From positions 44,672,501 to 44,736,500 of the forward strand of contig CM053813.1 in NCBI GenBank assembly GCA_028671895.1: a stretch of DNA of 64,000 nucleotides. Reading direction: 5' to 3'. Shown here piece after piece: positions 1-10,471 of this stretch. Under the pieces are notes generated by a model. It saw only the letters and a program-made list of their open reading frames with translations, ran no database searches and had not been told where the DNA came from. This DNA comes from Oenanthe sinensis (Eukaryota > Streptophyta > Magnoliopsida > Apiales > Apiaceae). How positions within the stretch are numbered: the stretch's first letter is position 1; every line of letters begins with the position of its first letter. The translations under genes and the position numbers were made by a program.

Positions 1-536
1 AATATGCATTCAACATAAAACTAATACACGTAAATGTAACAATTGTTAATTCACAAATCCCTCAGAATATTAAAATTTATTGGTGCACTTGATTATATTA
101 TTAAAATATATAAATTAAATAAAGTATTTTATATGATCTCACTAATACAAAAACTGGCATTTGCGTCTCTTGGCACCTGACGCATATGATAATTTTTAAA
201 ATATTGGTATTAAGAAATTTCTTTAAACACCCACTCTAAACCATATCAGGCAGATACCCGACGAACGGTTACGATTGCCAGAAAATAAATAAAAAATAAA
301 AAAATCCGTTGTCAGATGAAAATCACAAATAGAACCCTAATTTTGAATAGATGGCGCCTCTACGAAAGGATGCGTCTCCCCGCTCAAATAAACTCTCATA
401 TACAGCAAATCATTAATATATAATTAAGCCCCTTTGTCTGAGTTTGATTCACCAGCCACCACATACACACTTCATCTCCTCTTCAAATCCTCTATATTCT
501 CCTCACATAACATATACCCGTGACATAGTCAAGGCA
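1..536. other. Upstream region of the first RRM-like gene
   Basis: AT-rich flank with no gene seen in 1-230. Positions about 237-290 contain a block (ACCATATCAG, then GCGAACGG/ACGAACGG-type sequence) that recurs in diverged form at 6250-6300, upstream of the second paralogue. The promoter was therefore copied with the gene. A TATA-like AT stretch lies at about 414-424, roughly 115 bases before the chosen start. Confidence 0.5.
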
Positions 537-1625
537 ATGGATACACAGTTGTATTGCTATGACCATAAGTACTATGATAGATCTGCTTTGTATGATCCGG
601 CCATGCATTTCGTCGAAGAAATTAGCGACGCAGATTATAATCTTTACTATACATTTGATCGGACGCTATATCACAGGCTAGTCCGTAAACTAGGTCGTAA
701 CATTAACGAATCTATGCATGTAGTGGCTTTCCTCATTTGGCTGGAAAAAATTCGTTACAGCCACAATGCTATCTACAAAGTGATGGCTTGGCCGTTTCAT
801 CTGCTTGATCAACTTGCCAATGAAATCGCAGCCTTTTTAAGGAGCTTAGAGAGAGAGAAAATAGGTAGCAAGTACATGTGTCTGCGTTCTGTTCGAAGGT
901 TATGCTCTGTACACATCGACTTGTTCGAGTTTCACGCACAAAGGATTAGGATTTTTGAGAGTGTTCGAAAAATCGTTTCTGAAATTTGTGTGAGGGCTTT
1001 CCGAGACATAATAACAGATGATAGTGAGTTTATAGACGTGGAAGGAGATAAAATGTGGTTTGCTTATAATAATCTGTTTGATTACCAGTATGTTGGAGGT
1101 AGGTTTCCTCGACTAGGGTTTCGAGGAAATTTGGGTTCTGGCAATTTAATGGCTCCCACCAATAACGTTAGAAATGTATTGGAAAATCCAAACGCTAATC
1201 TTAGCGAAATTTTTGGAGGTATGCAGCTTGCGAATCACGGCGAGGATGAACCTGCTGATGACAGGACTATATTTTTGACATTCTCCAAGGGATACTACAT
1301 CCCTCAAATGGAAATTCGAGAATACTTCACAAGGTATTACTTGACATTTGTGTAACCATGTGTATATTTACAATGTAGTTATAAATAAATAATTGCCTAT
1401 GTGGAGAGTAATATATTGACATGATTTTACAGGCTTTTTGGTGATTTCATAGAAGGAATATATATGCAGGCTGTGTCTAGTGATGAACAGCCATTGTATG
1501 CTCGAATGGTTTGCCGTTCATCTGCCATCATTCCCGACATTGCTCCTCCTAACAGAAAAACCAGATATTCTATTAATGGAAAGCGCATTTTGGCCAGCAA
1601 GTATGTAAAGAGAAGTCGCCGGTGA
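537..1625 (+). CDS. Plant-specific protein with C-terminal RRM-like module (paralogue 1, intact)
   Basis: Two exons, 537..1333 and 1433..1625, encode about 329 residues. The open frame runs upstream to 444 but only with a TTG, so the ATG at 537 (MDTQLYCYD) was chosen. The intron is 99 bases, phase 2, GT at 1334 and AG at 1431-1432. The N-terminal two thirds are helical with conserved blocks (VAFLIWLE, WPFHLLDQL). The C-terminus reads FLTFSKGYYIP, EIREYFTR, then across the splice FGDFIEGIYMQ and SINGKRILASKYVKR. This is the signature, as I remember it, of a large plant-only family whose C-terminus resembles a degenerate RNA-recognition fold (beta-alpha-beta). The function is unknown; RNA binding is inference only. 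A diverged, broken paralogue lies 6 kb downstream in the same orientation. The join keeps the frame and matches the paralogue's layout. Confidence 0.8.
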
Positions 1626-4600
1626 AATTCAATCTGTGCCTTGTGTTTGTTTGGATACCGGTATTTCTATTTTATTTTGTGAGCTAAGGAATAAAAAAGT
1701 AATTCTATCCTTAATTTTAAGTTCTTTGTTTTATTGCAAGCGTTGTCTCAGAGTATATGCATTGGGATAATGAATGGTTCTTATTTATTAATAAGAAATA
1801 TATGTTATTTAAGTTATAATATATTTGTGTTTCATTCGATTTTATAAATGAAATCGAACCCAAATTTTCAATTTGAACTAATAATTCAATGACCGTTGTA
1901 ATTTTTAAATTTTAAAACGGAAAATATATGATTCCAATTTCGGTTTTATCCCAAAATTGAGGCAAAAAGGCCCTCATTCTTCCATAATTATATAGGAGTG
2001 TTCTTTTTAATCGATAATTAATTTTTTTATTATATAGTTATATCATATATGAATAATTGAAATGTTTGTTCTTGAATATTATGTATGTCAATCTATGTGT
2101 AAATAAAAAGTTATATAATAAATTTATATGTTTATTATTAAAGTGTATATATTTGCAGATATATTTTTTATCCATGCATATTATATTGTAAATGTATTGC
2201 AATAGAAGTTATAACAATTGAAGAATTAATTCGATAAGTATATATGAATTGGACGGAGTGAATATTGTGAAAATGTTAAAAAAATTATGATTTGCATGAT
2301 TAAATTACATGTAAGAGAGTGGTAAAAATATTTGTTCACGTAAAATATGTATAAATTTGCATTTTGAAAGTATTATAGATGTCGAGTTTGACTTCTCTGC
2401 CAGATTTGTTAAAATTTATACTTTCTGATAATTTTATTAAGAAATGAATGTTGATCGTGAAGATGTGTTTGATGAAGCTCAAGGAAGACAACTTACTTCA
2501 TGAATCAAATTCAAAAGGAAAGAAAAATGATAATTTTCAAAATAAAAATTCAAAATTCTATATTTGTAATAAAAATGTAAAAGTTATATTTTTATAAATT
2601 AAGAAAAATAATGTTCACATTCTCCTAATCGACCGCGGAATGGAGGTTCGTTCTACATATATTATTTTAAATAACCACTTAATCAATTAAAAACCTTTTT
2701 AAATCAATTTTACTCTTTATCCAATTACAGTTACTCAAAGGTAAAAATGACGTGAATTGACCCAACGATTGAAGTATAAATTTTAAATTCTATAAATTTA
2801 TATCATTTGAACAACTTAATTGGTGATATATGCATGAGAAAAGTTCAGATTTCTAAAATAACTTTGGTGGCTATTGAATTTGATTAAATTAAATTATATG
2901 TCTATGTTTATGTATATAATTTGTGTGAAAATAATCAAAATACCTCATTTTTAACATGCAGGGTCCAAAATACATGTATACCGGGTGTGCGGCCTTTTTA
3001 CCCGCTGAAGACGCATATGTATCATGTGTATTCTTCAAGTTTCGGTCTGTTACCAAAAGTACCGGGTATTTACAGAGTAGCCAAACAAAAACCCATGCAC
3101 AACGAGCGGTAGAGGGGCGATGTAAAGAAACCGAGGTACCTCCATTCTCTCTCTTATATATATTTTGTATATATCGATTCTTAACTCCATATATTTGATT
3201 TAGATTTTAATTTAGTTGATAATTTCTGTGAGGTTTATTTTTTGTATGGAGATTTATACGTAGTACTGACATTTGAATGTCCATTTCTTGCCCTATTTTA
3301 TGCCCTTTGTTCTTCTACTAGTATGATTGACTTTGTAGTAACAGGAGTTTAGCAGTCGAGCAAATAAAATTTTTAGTCAAATGACACAAGATCCGGTGAC
3401 TTGGGAATTTTTTACTAATCTTCAGAGTGTTAATTTAAAGTTTAAATTGGGCAATTTAACAAGTTGTTTAATGAGAATTTTGGTTGGTTCCTGTAGTGTG
3501 TTAACTAGGGCTATATGTTGAAAAGACAATACTTACTAAGTTACAACTAGCAGTAATGTTTTTGAGGTATGAAATTGAATATTACTACCGATTGTGCCAT
3601 CCCCACTTGAACATGTTATTAATTATCTATATACATGAAGGAGAAAACGTGTAGTACAGACTTCTAGGTGAGATATGTGTATAGTTCATGCTTTCCATGC
3701 CTATCAGCTTGGGATAATGGTGTCAATGTAGCCTAATCACACGATAAAAAATGATACTTTTTAGAGGAATATATAAACAAAATAGTTTTTTCCCATAAAG
3801 ATAATCATAACATTTATAGGAAAAGAGGAATGATGTGAATCTCAGCTCTGTAACATGTATTTTAGAAAAGACAATAGAAAAAAAGTGTTGTTAATAAGTT
3901 GCATTAATCTTAAACCAACTAATCATCATATAGCAAGCTGAGGAAGCCTCCATTTCATCTTCCGGAATGAGCACATATAAAGTATTACCAAATCAAACCT
4001 AGATTCTAGAAAATATAATTTTAGTTTGATATGATACACGAATAACCTCTTTGTCTACATTTCTTAAACACGATTGGATGCACATTAGTGACTACATGAC
4101 AAGTGAAAAAGATAGGAAAACATACAACAAAGTATTGTCACCTGTCTCCTGTATTAAAGTTGAATTTCTTTGTTAGTTTGTTGTTTTTGTTCATCAGAGC
4201 ATATCCTAATTTCTCAGTTACAACCCATTCATTAGCCCTCTTTACCTCAAATAAACCGATGAAGGTTGTCTTACCAAATCAAAATCAGTGTTTTATGTTA
4301 TGTGTTATGTGATAGGAGAGCATTCCTAACTCTCCTTCATGTATGTTATGTGTCATAAACTAAGGAAGTATGGGTGTAAGCTAGCTTTACCGAATCAAAA
4401 GCAATGTGACTGTTGTGGTTTTACCCGGTATTCCTTGTAACTACTAGTGATAAGGTTCATTCGTCCATTGTATTCATTTCTTGTATTCCCTGTAACTCCT
4501 AGTATTAGTATATTATAATTACTACTACAACTAAAAGTTGTCAAACACACACACACACATGTCTTATTATCTACACATACATAAAGTATATTCAAAGAGA

Positions 4601-5170
4601 GAGAGAGAGAGAGATGATACTGGTAACTATAGTAGCAACTAGAGAGAGAGATGATACTGGTAGCTATAGTAGCAGAGTTGCTGAAGGAGTACATAGAAAT
4701 GGTTTCTATATTATTCTATCTTGTCTTGTTTATATAATATATCACATCTCACCACAGATGTCACTCATTCGTCTTTTCTATCTACTATTTGGCTAAATAG
4801 TGTTTTCTACATCTAGACTCTGGTTTCACTTTCTACAAAAAATCTTCTAAGTACAAGAATGTTGACTAACTAGACTCTGATTATAAAATTCAGAAACTAG
4901 AAAGACTTATTACAAATAAGCTATGCTAATTTTTGTTCTAATATTTTTTACATCATCAAATAAATATATTCCTAATAAATAGAAGTTATATATTTATTAG
5001 TATATGCTAAGCTGACAACTAAATTGTCTGTCATTAATTGCTGATTTATTTTTAAGTTTAATTATTTTTGATCAACGATCAAAAGCTTGAGCTTAAATCC
5101 ATTTATGATAATTCTGCATCTGCTCACAATTTTTTCTCTGAGACCAACTACATTGAATTGTAATAACAAA
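1626..5170. other. Intergenic AT-rich DNA between the paralogues
   Basis: No gene is supported. About 2960-3135 is a less AT-rich open stretch flanked by an acceptor-like TGCAG and a donor-like GAG/GTACC; I do not recognise the product. A (CA)n tract lies near 4548-4560 and a (GA)n tract at about 4596-4613. The (GA)n tract is followed by a 37-bp imperfect tandem duplication whose GATGATACTGG anchor is at 4613 and 4650. Confidence 0.5.
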
Positions 5171-5414
5171 AATATTGAATGGTACTTTTTCAGCCCCCTT
5201 GACAGGAAGTATGCTAATGGGTCTCAACTGACTGAATCATGTCACTGGCCAGGGGTACCGGAAGGCTCCTGCTATTTTCTCAGGAGGTGATTTGGCTAAG
5301 GTGCAAAGGGATGTGTGTACGATCGCCAATTCAACTAGTGTGGCTGAGGTGTTTTCGAGGATTACAAAGTTTGATATGATGTTTACAAAAAGGGCTTTTG
5401 TTAGCAAGTTTTAA
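5171..5414 (+). pseudogene. Chimeric gene fragment: NAC-domain piece joined to alpha-tubulin piece
   Basis: The first part, about 5171-5270, translates as NIEWYFFSPLDRKYANGS. This is the EWYFF-SP-DRKY-NG core of NAC subdomain C. A one-base frame change then gives TGQGYRKA, matching the following NAC GYWKAT motif. From about 5279 the sequence switches to GGDLAKVQRDVC, NSTSVAEVFSRI and KRAFV. This is the alpha-tubulin segment that normally reads GGDLAKVQRAVCMISNST and continues through the FSRIDHKFDLMYAKRAFV region. It stops at a TAA at 5412-5414. Neither gene is present beyond these short pieces, and no intron separates them. It is a non-functional composite, either captured by a mobile element or made by end-joining. 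Family matches come from memory but are long and specific. No complete transposon ends were found around it. Confidence 0.75.
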
Positions 5415-6249
5415 GTTTTAATAGATTTTAGGACAAAATAACTTTTTCTCTTTAGCCTAAATACATATTTCCTGTACAAAAAGTCTAACAATGATGAGTC
5501 GCATAAATTACTAATAAAATAAAAGTAACAAATTTCTAATGTTTAAAAAATAAAAAAGTCACTTGTTACTATGAATCAACTAATAATTTCAAGAATTGCA
5601 GGCCTAACCTTGCTTATATAATGTATACGCATTTCATCCTTGCATGTACGTGTTCTTGTATGAATTGATTTTGCTTGGATCACGCAAATGGCTTATGTGT
5701 ATTCATGTTCATGTACTTTAAGTATGCGCCTCCACGCAATTTGTACCACGCAAATATGAAATGCGTGTGCGTATCTTAACACGCAATCTGGAAATGCGTG
5801 CAGCTTAACTATATATGCATGCAGTGTACACATTAGTGAAACGCGTGTCTCGCGGGCATTTTGAGCCACAGCATCCGCGTACATGTATTTTGGTTACTAT
5901 ATTTCAAAAAAGAGGTAATGAACCCATAACTTGTTGTCGTGTAATTAATTAGGATCTTTCCCGAAATAATTATATATTTATAATTATACTTTTAACGCAT
6001 AATAATTATATATAAAAAGTAAATATTTACAGAAACTGAGAATTTGAAATATAGAAAAATTCATTTGATAAGGATATAAATTTATAGAAGAAATCTTGTC
6101 TAATGGATATTGTTTATAAAAAAAACTTATCATGGCTAATACGGAGAGATACTTATTTTATTTTATTTTCAAAAAAGAATAAGAGAAATTGTGCATATTC
6201 TTATACTCTATCAATTGTAAAAGAAATTATATTATAATATCCGATTTTT
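5415..6249. other. Intergenic, with a GC-richer CACGCAA/TGCGTG repeat pocket
   Basis: No gene is supported. Within about 5680-5885 the words CACGCAA and AAATGCGTG recur in opposite orientations (for example around 5747-5769 and 5781-5802), making short imperfect inverted repeats in otherwise AT-rich DNA. The open frame on the minus strand here is a by-product of this composition. Confidence 0.4.
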
Positions 6250-6458
6250 ACCATATCAGCTGACAGATGCTCAGCGAACGGTTAGGATATTTCAGAAATT
6301 GTTTTTTTTTATCACAGGATATTTCAGAAATTTAAACAATACAGAAGTTATCGTATGAAAAAACCCTAATTTTCACACCTAGTCTACTATATATAAGCTC
6401 CTTGTCTGTGTTTAAGCCTTACCACCACACATCCTTCATTTCCTCTTCATATTTTAGC

Positions 6459-6572
6459 TTTCCGTTCATCTCGAAACCGGTCTCTATATTCTCCTCACGT
6501 CAGAAGGCAATGGATACCCCGTTCATCTCGAAACCGGCCTCTATATTCTCCTCACGTCAGAAGGCAATGGAT
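6459..6572 (+). repeat. 57-bp in-frame tandem duplication spanning a start codon
   Basis: Two nearly identical units (CCGTTCATCTCGAAACCGG onwards) each end in GGCAATGGATACC. They place ATGs 57 bases apart at 6510 and 6567, in the same frame. Only a couple of bases differ between units, so the duplication is recent relative to the divergence of the two paralogues. Paralogue 1 has a single copy. Confidence 0.85.
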
Positions 6573-7672
6573 ACCAAGTTCGATTGCCATGACTATGATA
6601 GATTTGCTTTGTATGATCCTGCCTTTTATTTCGTACAAGAAGAACTCAAAGACGAAGAATTTAATGTTTTCCATACAAGTGAACGGAAGCTATTCCACAG
6701 GCTAGTCAATAAACTTGGTCGGAATGTGGATGAATGTAAGCATGTAGTGGCATTCCTCATCTGGCTAGAAAGGACTCGTTACAGCCACAATGCTGTCCAC
6801 AAAGTGACTGCTTGGCCGTTTCATTTGGTTGATCAACTTGCCTATGAAATCGCAGGTCTTTTAAGGTTCCTAGAGCAAGAGAAAATATGTAGAGACTATA
6901 TTTGTCTATATTCCGTTCAAAAGTTGTGCACTAACCCCATCAAGTTGTTTCAGTTTCGCCGTAAAAGGGTTGAGATTCTTGGGGGTGTTGGAAAGATCAT
7001 GTCTGAGGTTTGTTCGAGGGCTTTTAAAGATATACTAACTGGTGATAGTGAGTTTGTAGATGTGGAAGGAGATCGAATGTGGTTGGCTCATATCAATCCA
7101 GTTACTATGCCACCTCCTTACCATAATGTTGCTGGTGGATTTGGAGGAAATTCGGGTTCTGGAAATGTTATGGATCCCACCAATAACATCGGAAATGTAT
7201 CGATCCGAAGATCTCAGTGAAATGTTTGTAGGTATACAGCTGGGGGATGGCCACGAGAATGAACCCGACGTGGCAGCAGATGATATTCCTGACATTCTCC
7301 AAGGGATACTATATTCCTGAATCTGAAATTCGAGAATTCTTCACAAGGTAGGTATTATTTTACATATATGCACATGTTTATAAATGTATATTTACAATTT
7401 ATATATGACTATGAGTAAGTAAATAATTATTGAATAAGTATATTCTATTTTGTGTGTTTCCGGATTTTTAGTGATTTTATATACAAGGGATATATATGCA
7501 GGATGTGTCAAGTGATGAACAACCATTGTCTGCTCGAATCGTCTGTCGTACATCTGCTATCATTCCTGACATTGCTCCTCCTAATAGAAAAACCAATTAC
7601 TCTATCAATGGAAAGCGTATCTTGGCCACAAAGTACGTAAAGAGAAGTAGCCGGGGTAGAAAAACTAATTAG
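6510..7672 (+). pseudogene. Second RRM-like family paralogue, broken by frameshifts
   Basis: This is a close copy of the gene at 537-1625 (LYDPAFYFVQEE, HVVAFLIWLE, WPFHLVDQLAYEIAG). The start is an ATG at 6510 or 6567, because a 57-bp in-frame tandem duplication copies the start codon and leader. The frame is lost near 7200 (net 8-base deletion relative to paralogue 1, stop at 7218-7220), again near 7284 (another net 8-base loss), and again near 7484 (2-base gain). The downstream frames still carry LSEMFVGIQL, FLTFSKGYYIP, IREFFTR and, at the end, LATKYVKRSSRG followed by TAG at 7670-7672. The ancestral acceptor ACAG is CCGG here, although a new AG is present at about 7471. A truncated product of about 236 residues from the first ATG is possible, but the RRM-like module cannot be made in frame. 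Confidence 0.8.
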
Positions 7673-8062
7673 GAAACTAAATTTGTTTCAATCTGTTTTG
7701 TAGCTTATGTTTGTTTGGCTAGAGGTAGCCCATTTTACTGCTCCGTGTATTCTTAATTCTATTTATGATCGATCGAATGGGATGTTTGAAACACTCTAGA
7801 TTACTTCGGTCTTTAGAAATTAAACAGAAAGCTTTAAGAATTAATTTGTAATTATCTTTTAACAAGTCGAATTCTTGTTGACCAATAATATGCTTAATTA
7901 TTGTACTAGTGTATCCAATAAAACCAATAATCTGTGGTGGAAAGAAGATGGATGCTTTCTACGTAGAGCCTACATTGTTAATCATGATTATAATACATTC
8001 GTATGAATTGGAAGCAGTAGTAGTGGTATTGATTTATAGAGTTTGCAGACAAATCAATTTTC
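7673..8062. other. Intergenic between RRM-like pseudogene and NPF pseudogene
   Basis: About 390 bases of AT-rich sequence between two convergent units. It holds the likely 3' flank of the RRM-like paralogue (its ATGTTTGTTTGG word also follows paralogue 1) and the 3' flank of the NPF copy. Nothing else was recognised. Confidence 0.4.
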
Positions 8063-9306
8063 TTAGGTATCTGAATGAACACTAAGCTTCACAGCAGCAC
8101 GATAGTTAAACAACTTGGCACAAACCAAATAGTAAGCGAAATTCACCATTCCTATCCCTGCCATAATCCAATAAACATAATCTGCTCTCCCTTCATTAAT
8201 ATTATCCGGCAACCACTCTGTAGCTCGCCGTACTAATCCAATGACCACAGCACTTGAATAAAAGCCAATGCCAACTATCAAAGAAATCATAGCCGTAGCA
8301 GTGTTCCTTAACGATTCGGGAAATTCTTGATAACAGAATGCAACTTGTCCCGGATAATGCAATGCTTCACCGATCCCAATAATTGTTAAGTTTATCACTA
8401 ACCAAAATGCTGACATTGGTACTGCCGAGCCTGGTTGATCATCCAAATGGAATTTTTTCACAACTTGTAGTCGCTGATTTTCGACCTGAGCAGACCCTAC
8501 TAGGGCTATGATGTTGATGATATGACCTACTCCGATTCGTTGAAGTGGGGTTGGGTAACGATTAGTTAATTTTTGCCACCAGGGAAATACCAATCGGTCC
8601 AAGATTGAGAGTGATATGCATGTAGACAAAATGTTAAAGGTTAGAAATGAAGCTGATGGAACTTCAAAGTTCTTTCCAAAGTGTTTGTCCATTGTAAGAG
8701 CTTCAAGAAGTACTAAACTCATAAAAACACCTATTGTGGCACTTAGTAGAATACTAGAAGACCATAGGGGAATTATTTTCAATAGGGTTTTAAGGTCTTC
8801 TACTTCAACTGTACAAAACTTCCATGATCTCTTATCAATCAGTAGGTCACTCGATTGATTGTTACTTTCTGGTTTTAAAGCTGCATTGTTTAAGAAGCTG
8901 CACCATATATAAGAATGAATTTTAGCTATAGATAAAGAAATTAAACTATATAAAACTTAATAATAATAATATGGTTTAATTTATATCGTCAAATACATCT
9001 ATAGTAGTAAATAATTGGATAAGTGAGTTAATTGAAAATGTAACATACCTGAAATCGGTAGTAGGGCCACAGTTCAACCTTGACACCTGATCAGAAGTCC
9101 TATAAAAATAGCAATTATTTCTTGCTGCATTTCTTTTTAAGATTTCTGCAACTACAACTCTGGCAATGCTTACGAAAGGGCTTTCTTTAGGCTTCACATG
9201 GCAATAATATCGCTTTCCGAGCATAAACACCATGAATCCAGTTAGATTTGCAGCAACACAAACTCCAAACCCCAGACCCCAAACTAACTCTATCTTGAAT
9301 ATAAAC

Positions 9307-9631
9307 TGTTGGCATTATTTATTTTATTAATCTAAACTTATGAAAATAAATTGCTGTTATTAGTTGTGTAAAAATAACAGCAGAACTAGTCAGCTCGTGT
9401 GCTGGTTTCTAGGAGTTTAGTGGAGTCATGTTATGTATTTGATTTAGTCTGGGAAGCTGTTAGCGTGTCCTAGTTTTTAGGCTTTAATGAAGGAAGTGCA
9501 GGTGATGTACTTTGTTTTTATATATTTGCTTTGTAACGTTCATTTTAATTGAAGTAATCTAGTTCAGTTTTTTCTTCAGTTTTATATCCAAACACATATA
9601 TCAGCAACTGTAATTAGTTTTACTCTCTACA
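9307..9631 (+). mobile_element. Solo LTR inserted in NPF exon 3
   Basis: A 325-bp insert starts TGTTGGCATT and ends CTCTCTACA. It is bounded by a perfect 5-bp target duplication, TAAAC, at 9302-9306 and 9632-9636. Removing the insert and one duplication restores the NPF codons for VVVY followed by IQDR without a break, which proves the insertion. TG...CA ends and a 5-bp duplication indicate an LTR of a retrotransposon left by LTR-LTR recombination. No internal region is present. The orientation shown is arbitrary because no PBS or polypurine tract remains. Confidence 0.85.
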
Positions 9632-10330
9632 TAAACAACCACGGTGGAGCTAGTGGCTATGCAAGCATATGAAATTATAAAGTATCAGTTGAAAAAAATG
9701 GATTTCTCATGATTGTGTTGAAATTGATCCGCTCTCATTGTAGTAAGGTGATCCCGGTGCCGCCTGCCCCAAGTGAAGCTAGAGCTATACCAGTGTACAA
9801 GGCTCCCAGTGATGCATTGGTGAATGGTGGAGGGTGCAAGAAGTTCACCGAAGCAGCTGTCAAGGTTATCAAGGTCATCCCCTATATTAAAAATCTTTAG
9901 TGACGGGAGACTTATAGTTATTCATTAATTAGAAAATATACTAGATAGTTAAGATTATCATTGTGTGTTCTTTAAAGAAAATTAAGATTTCATATAATTT
10001 TATGCATAATTTAATACTATCTTATATTTGGTGTGATGCACGAATCGAATTGTTTTAATATTTCAAATAATTTTTGTTAAATATTTTCTTATATGATTTG
10101 AATTTAATTTTTATAATAATAATTTAAATTTTATTTAATGTTATATGTATATATTTTTATATAATTTTTTATATATTTCTGTATTTGTATTTTAATAAGA
10201 TAATAATTATGTTTTTTATTTAGAGATGTGTATTATATAATTACAAGATTAATGTGAGATAGGTGTTTTAGTTAGAAGATTAATATTCAATAAGATAATA
10301 GTTATCTATTTTGTTTAGAGATATGCATTA

Positions 10331-10471
10331 CACTACACCAAATAAGGGCATTTACAGAAGTGTAACTTGTAACTGTTTTTAACTTTCGACTGGACGACTG
10401 ATTTTTTCCGTCACAAATGACTCATTTACGACGGATTCAGTGTAAAAAATCTGTTCGGATTTGTTGTAGTG
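10331..10471. mobile_element. Small CACTA-like MITE
   Basis: The left end is CACTACACCAAATAAGG. The right end is CGGATTTGTTGTAGTG, whose reverse complement CACTACAACAAATCCG matches the left end at 12 of the first 13 bases. Between them are inverted words typical of CACTA termini. The length is 141 bp with no coding. It interrupts the second unit of an imperfect repeat of roughly 90 bp (first unit about 10185-10275). A clean 3-bp target duplication is not evident. Confidence 0.6.

Noticed and set aside
8976..9233. Separate small minus-strand gene of 85 residues
   Set aside because: It is the 3' part of NPF exon 3 (FMVFMLGKRYYCHVKP) read through the donor at 9048 into intron; it is not a gene on its own.
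9709..9900. Plus-strand 63-residue open frame rich in P and A
   Set aside because: It is the antisense of NPF exon 3, whose minus-strand reading (SVNFLHPPPFTNAS, LYTGIALASLGAGG) is a clear family match.
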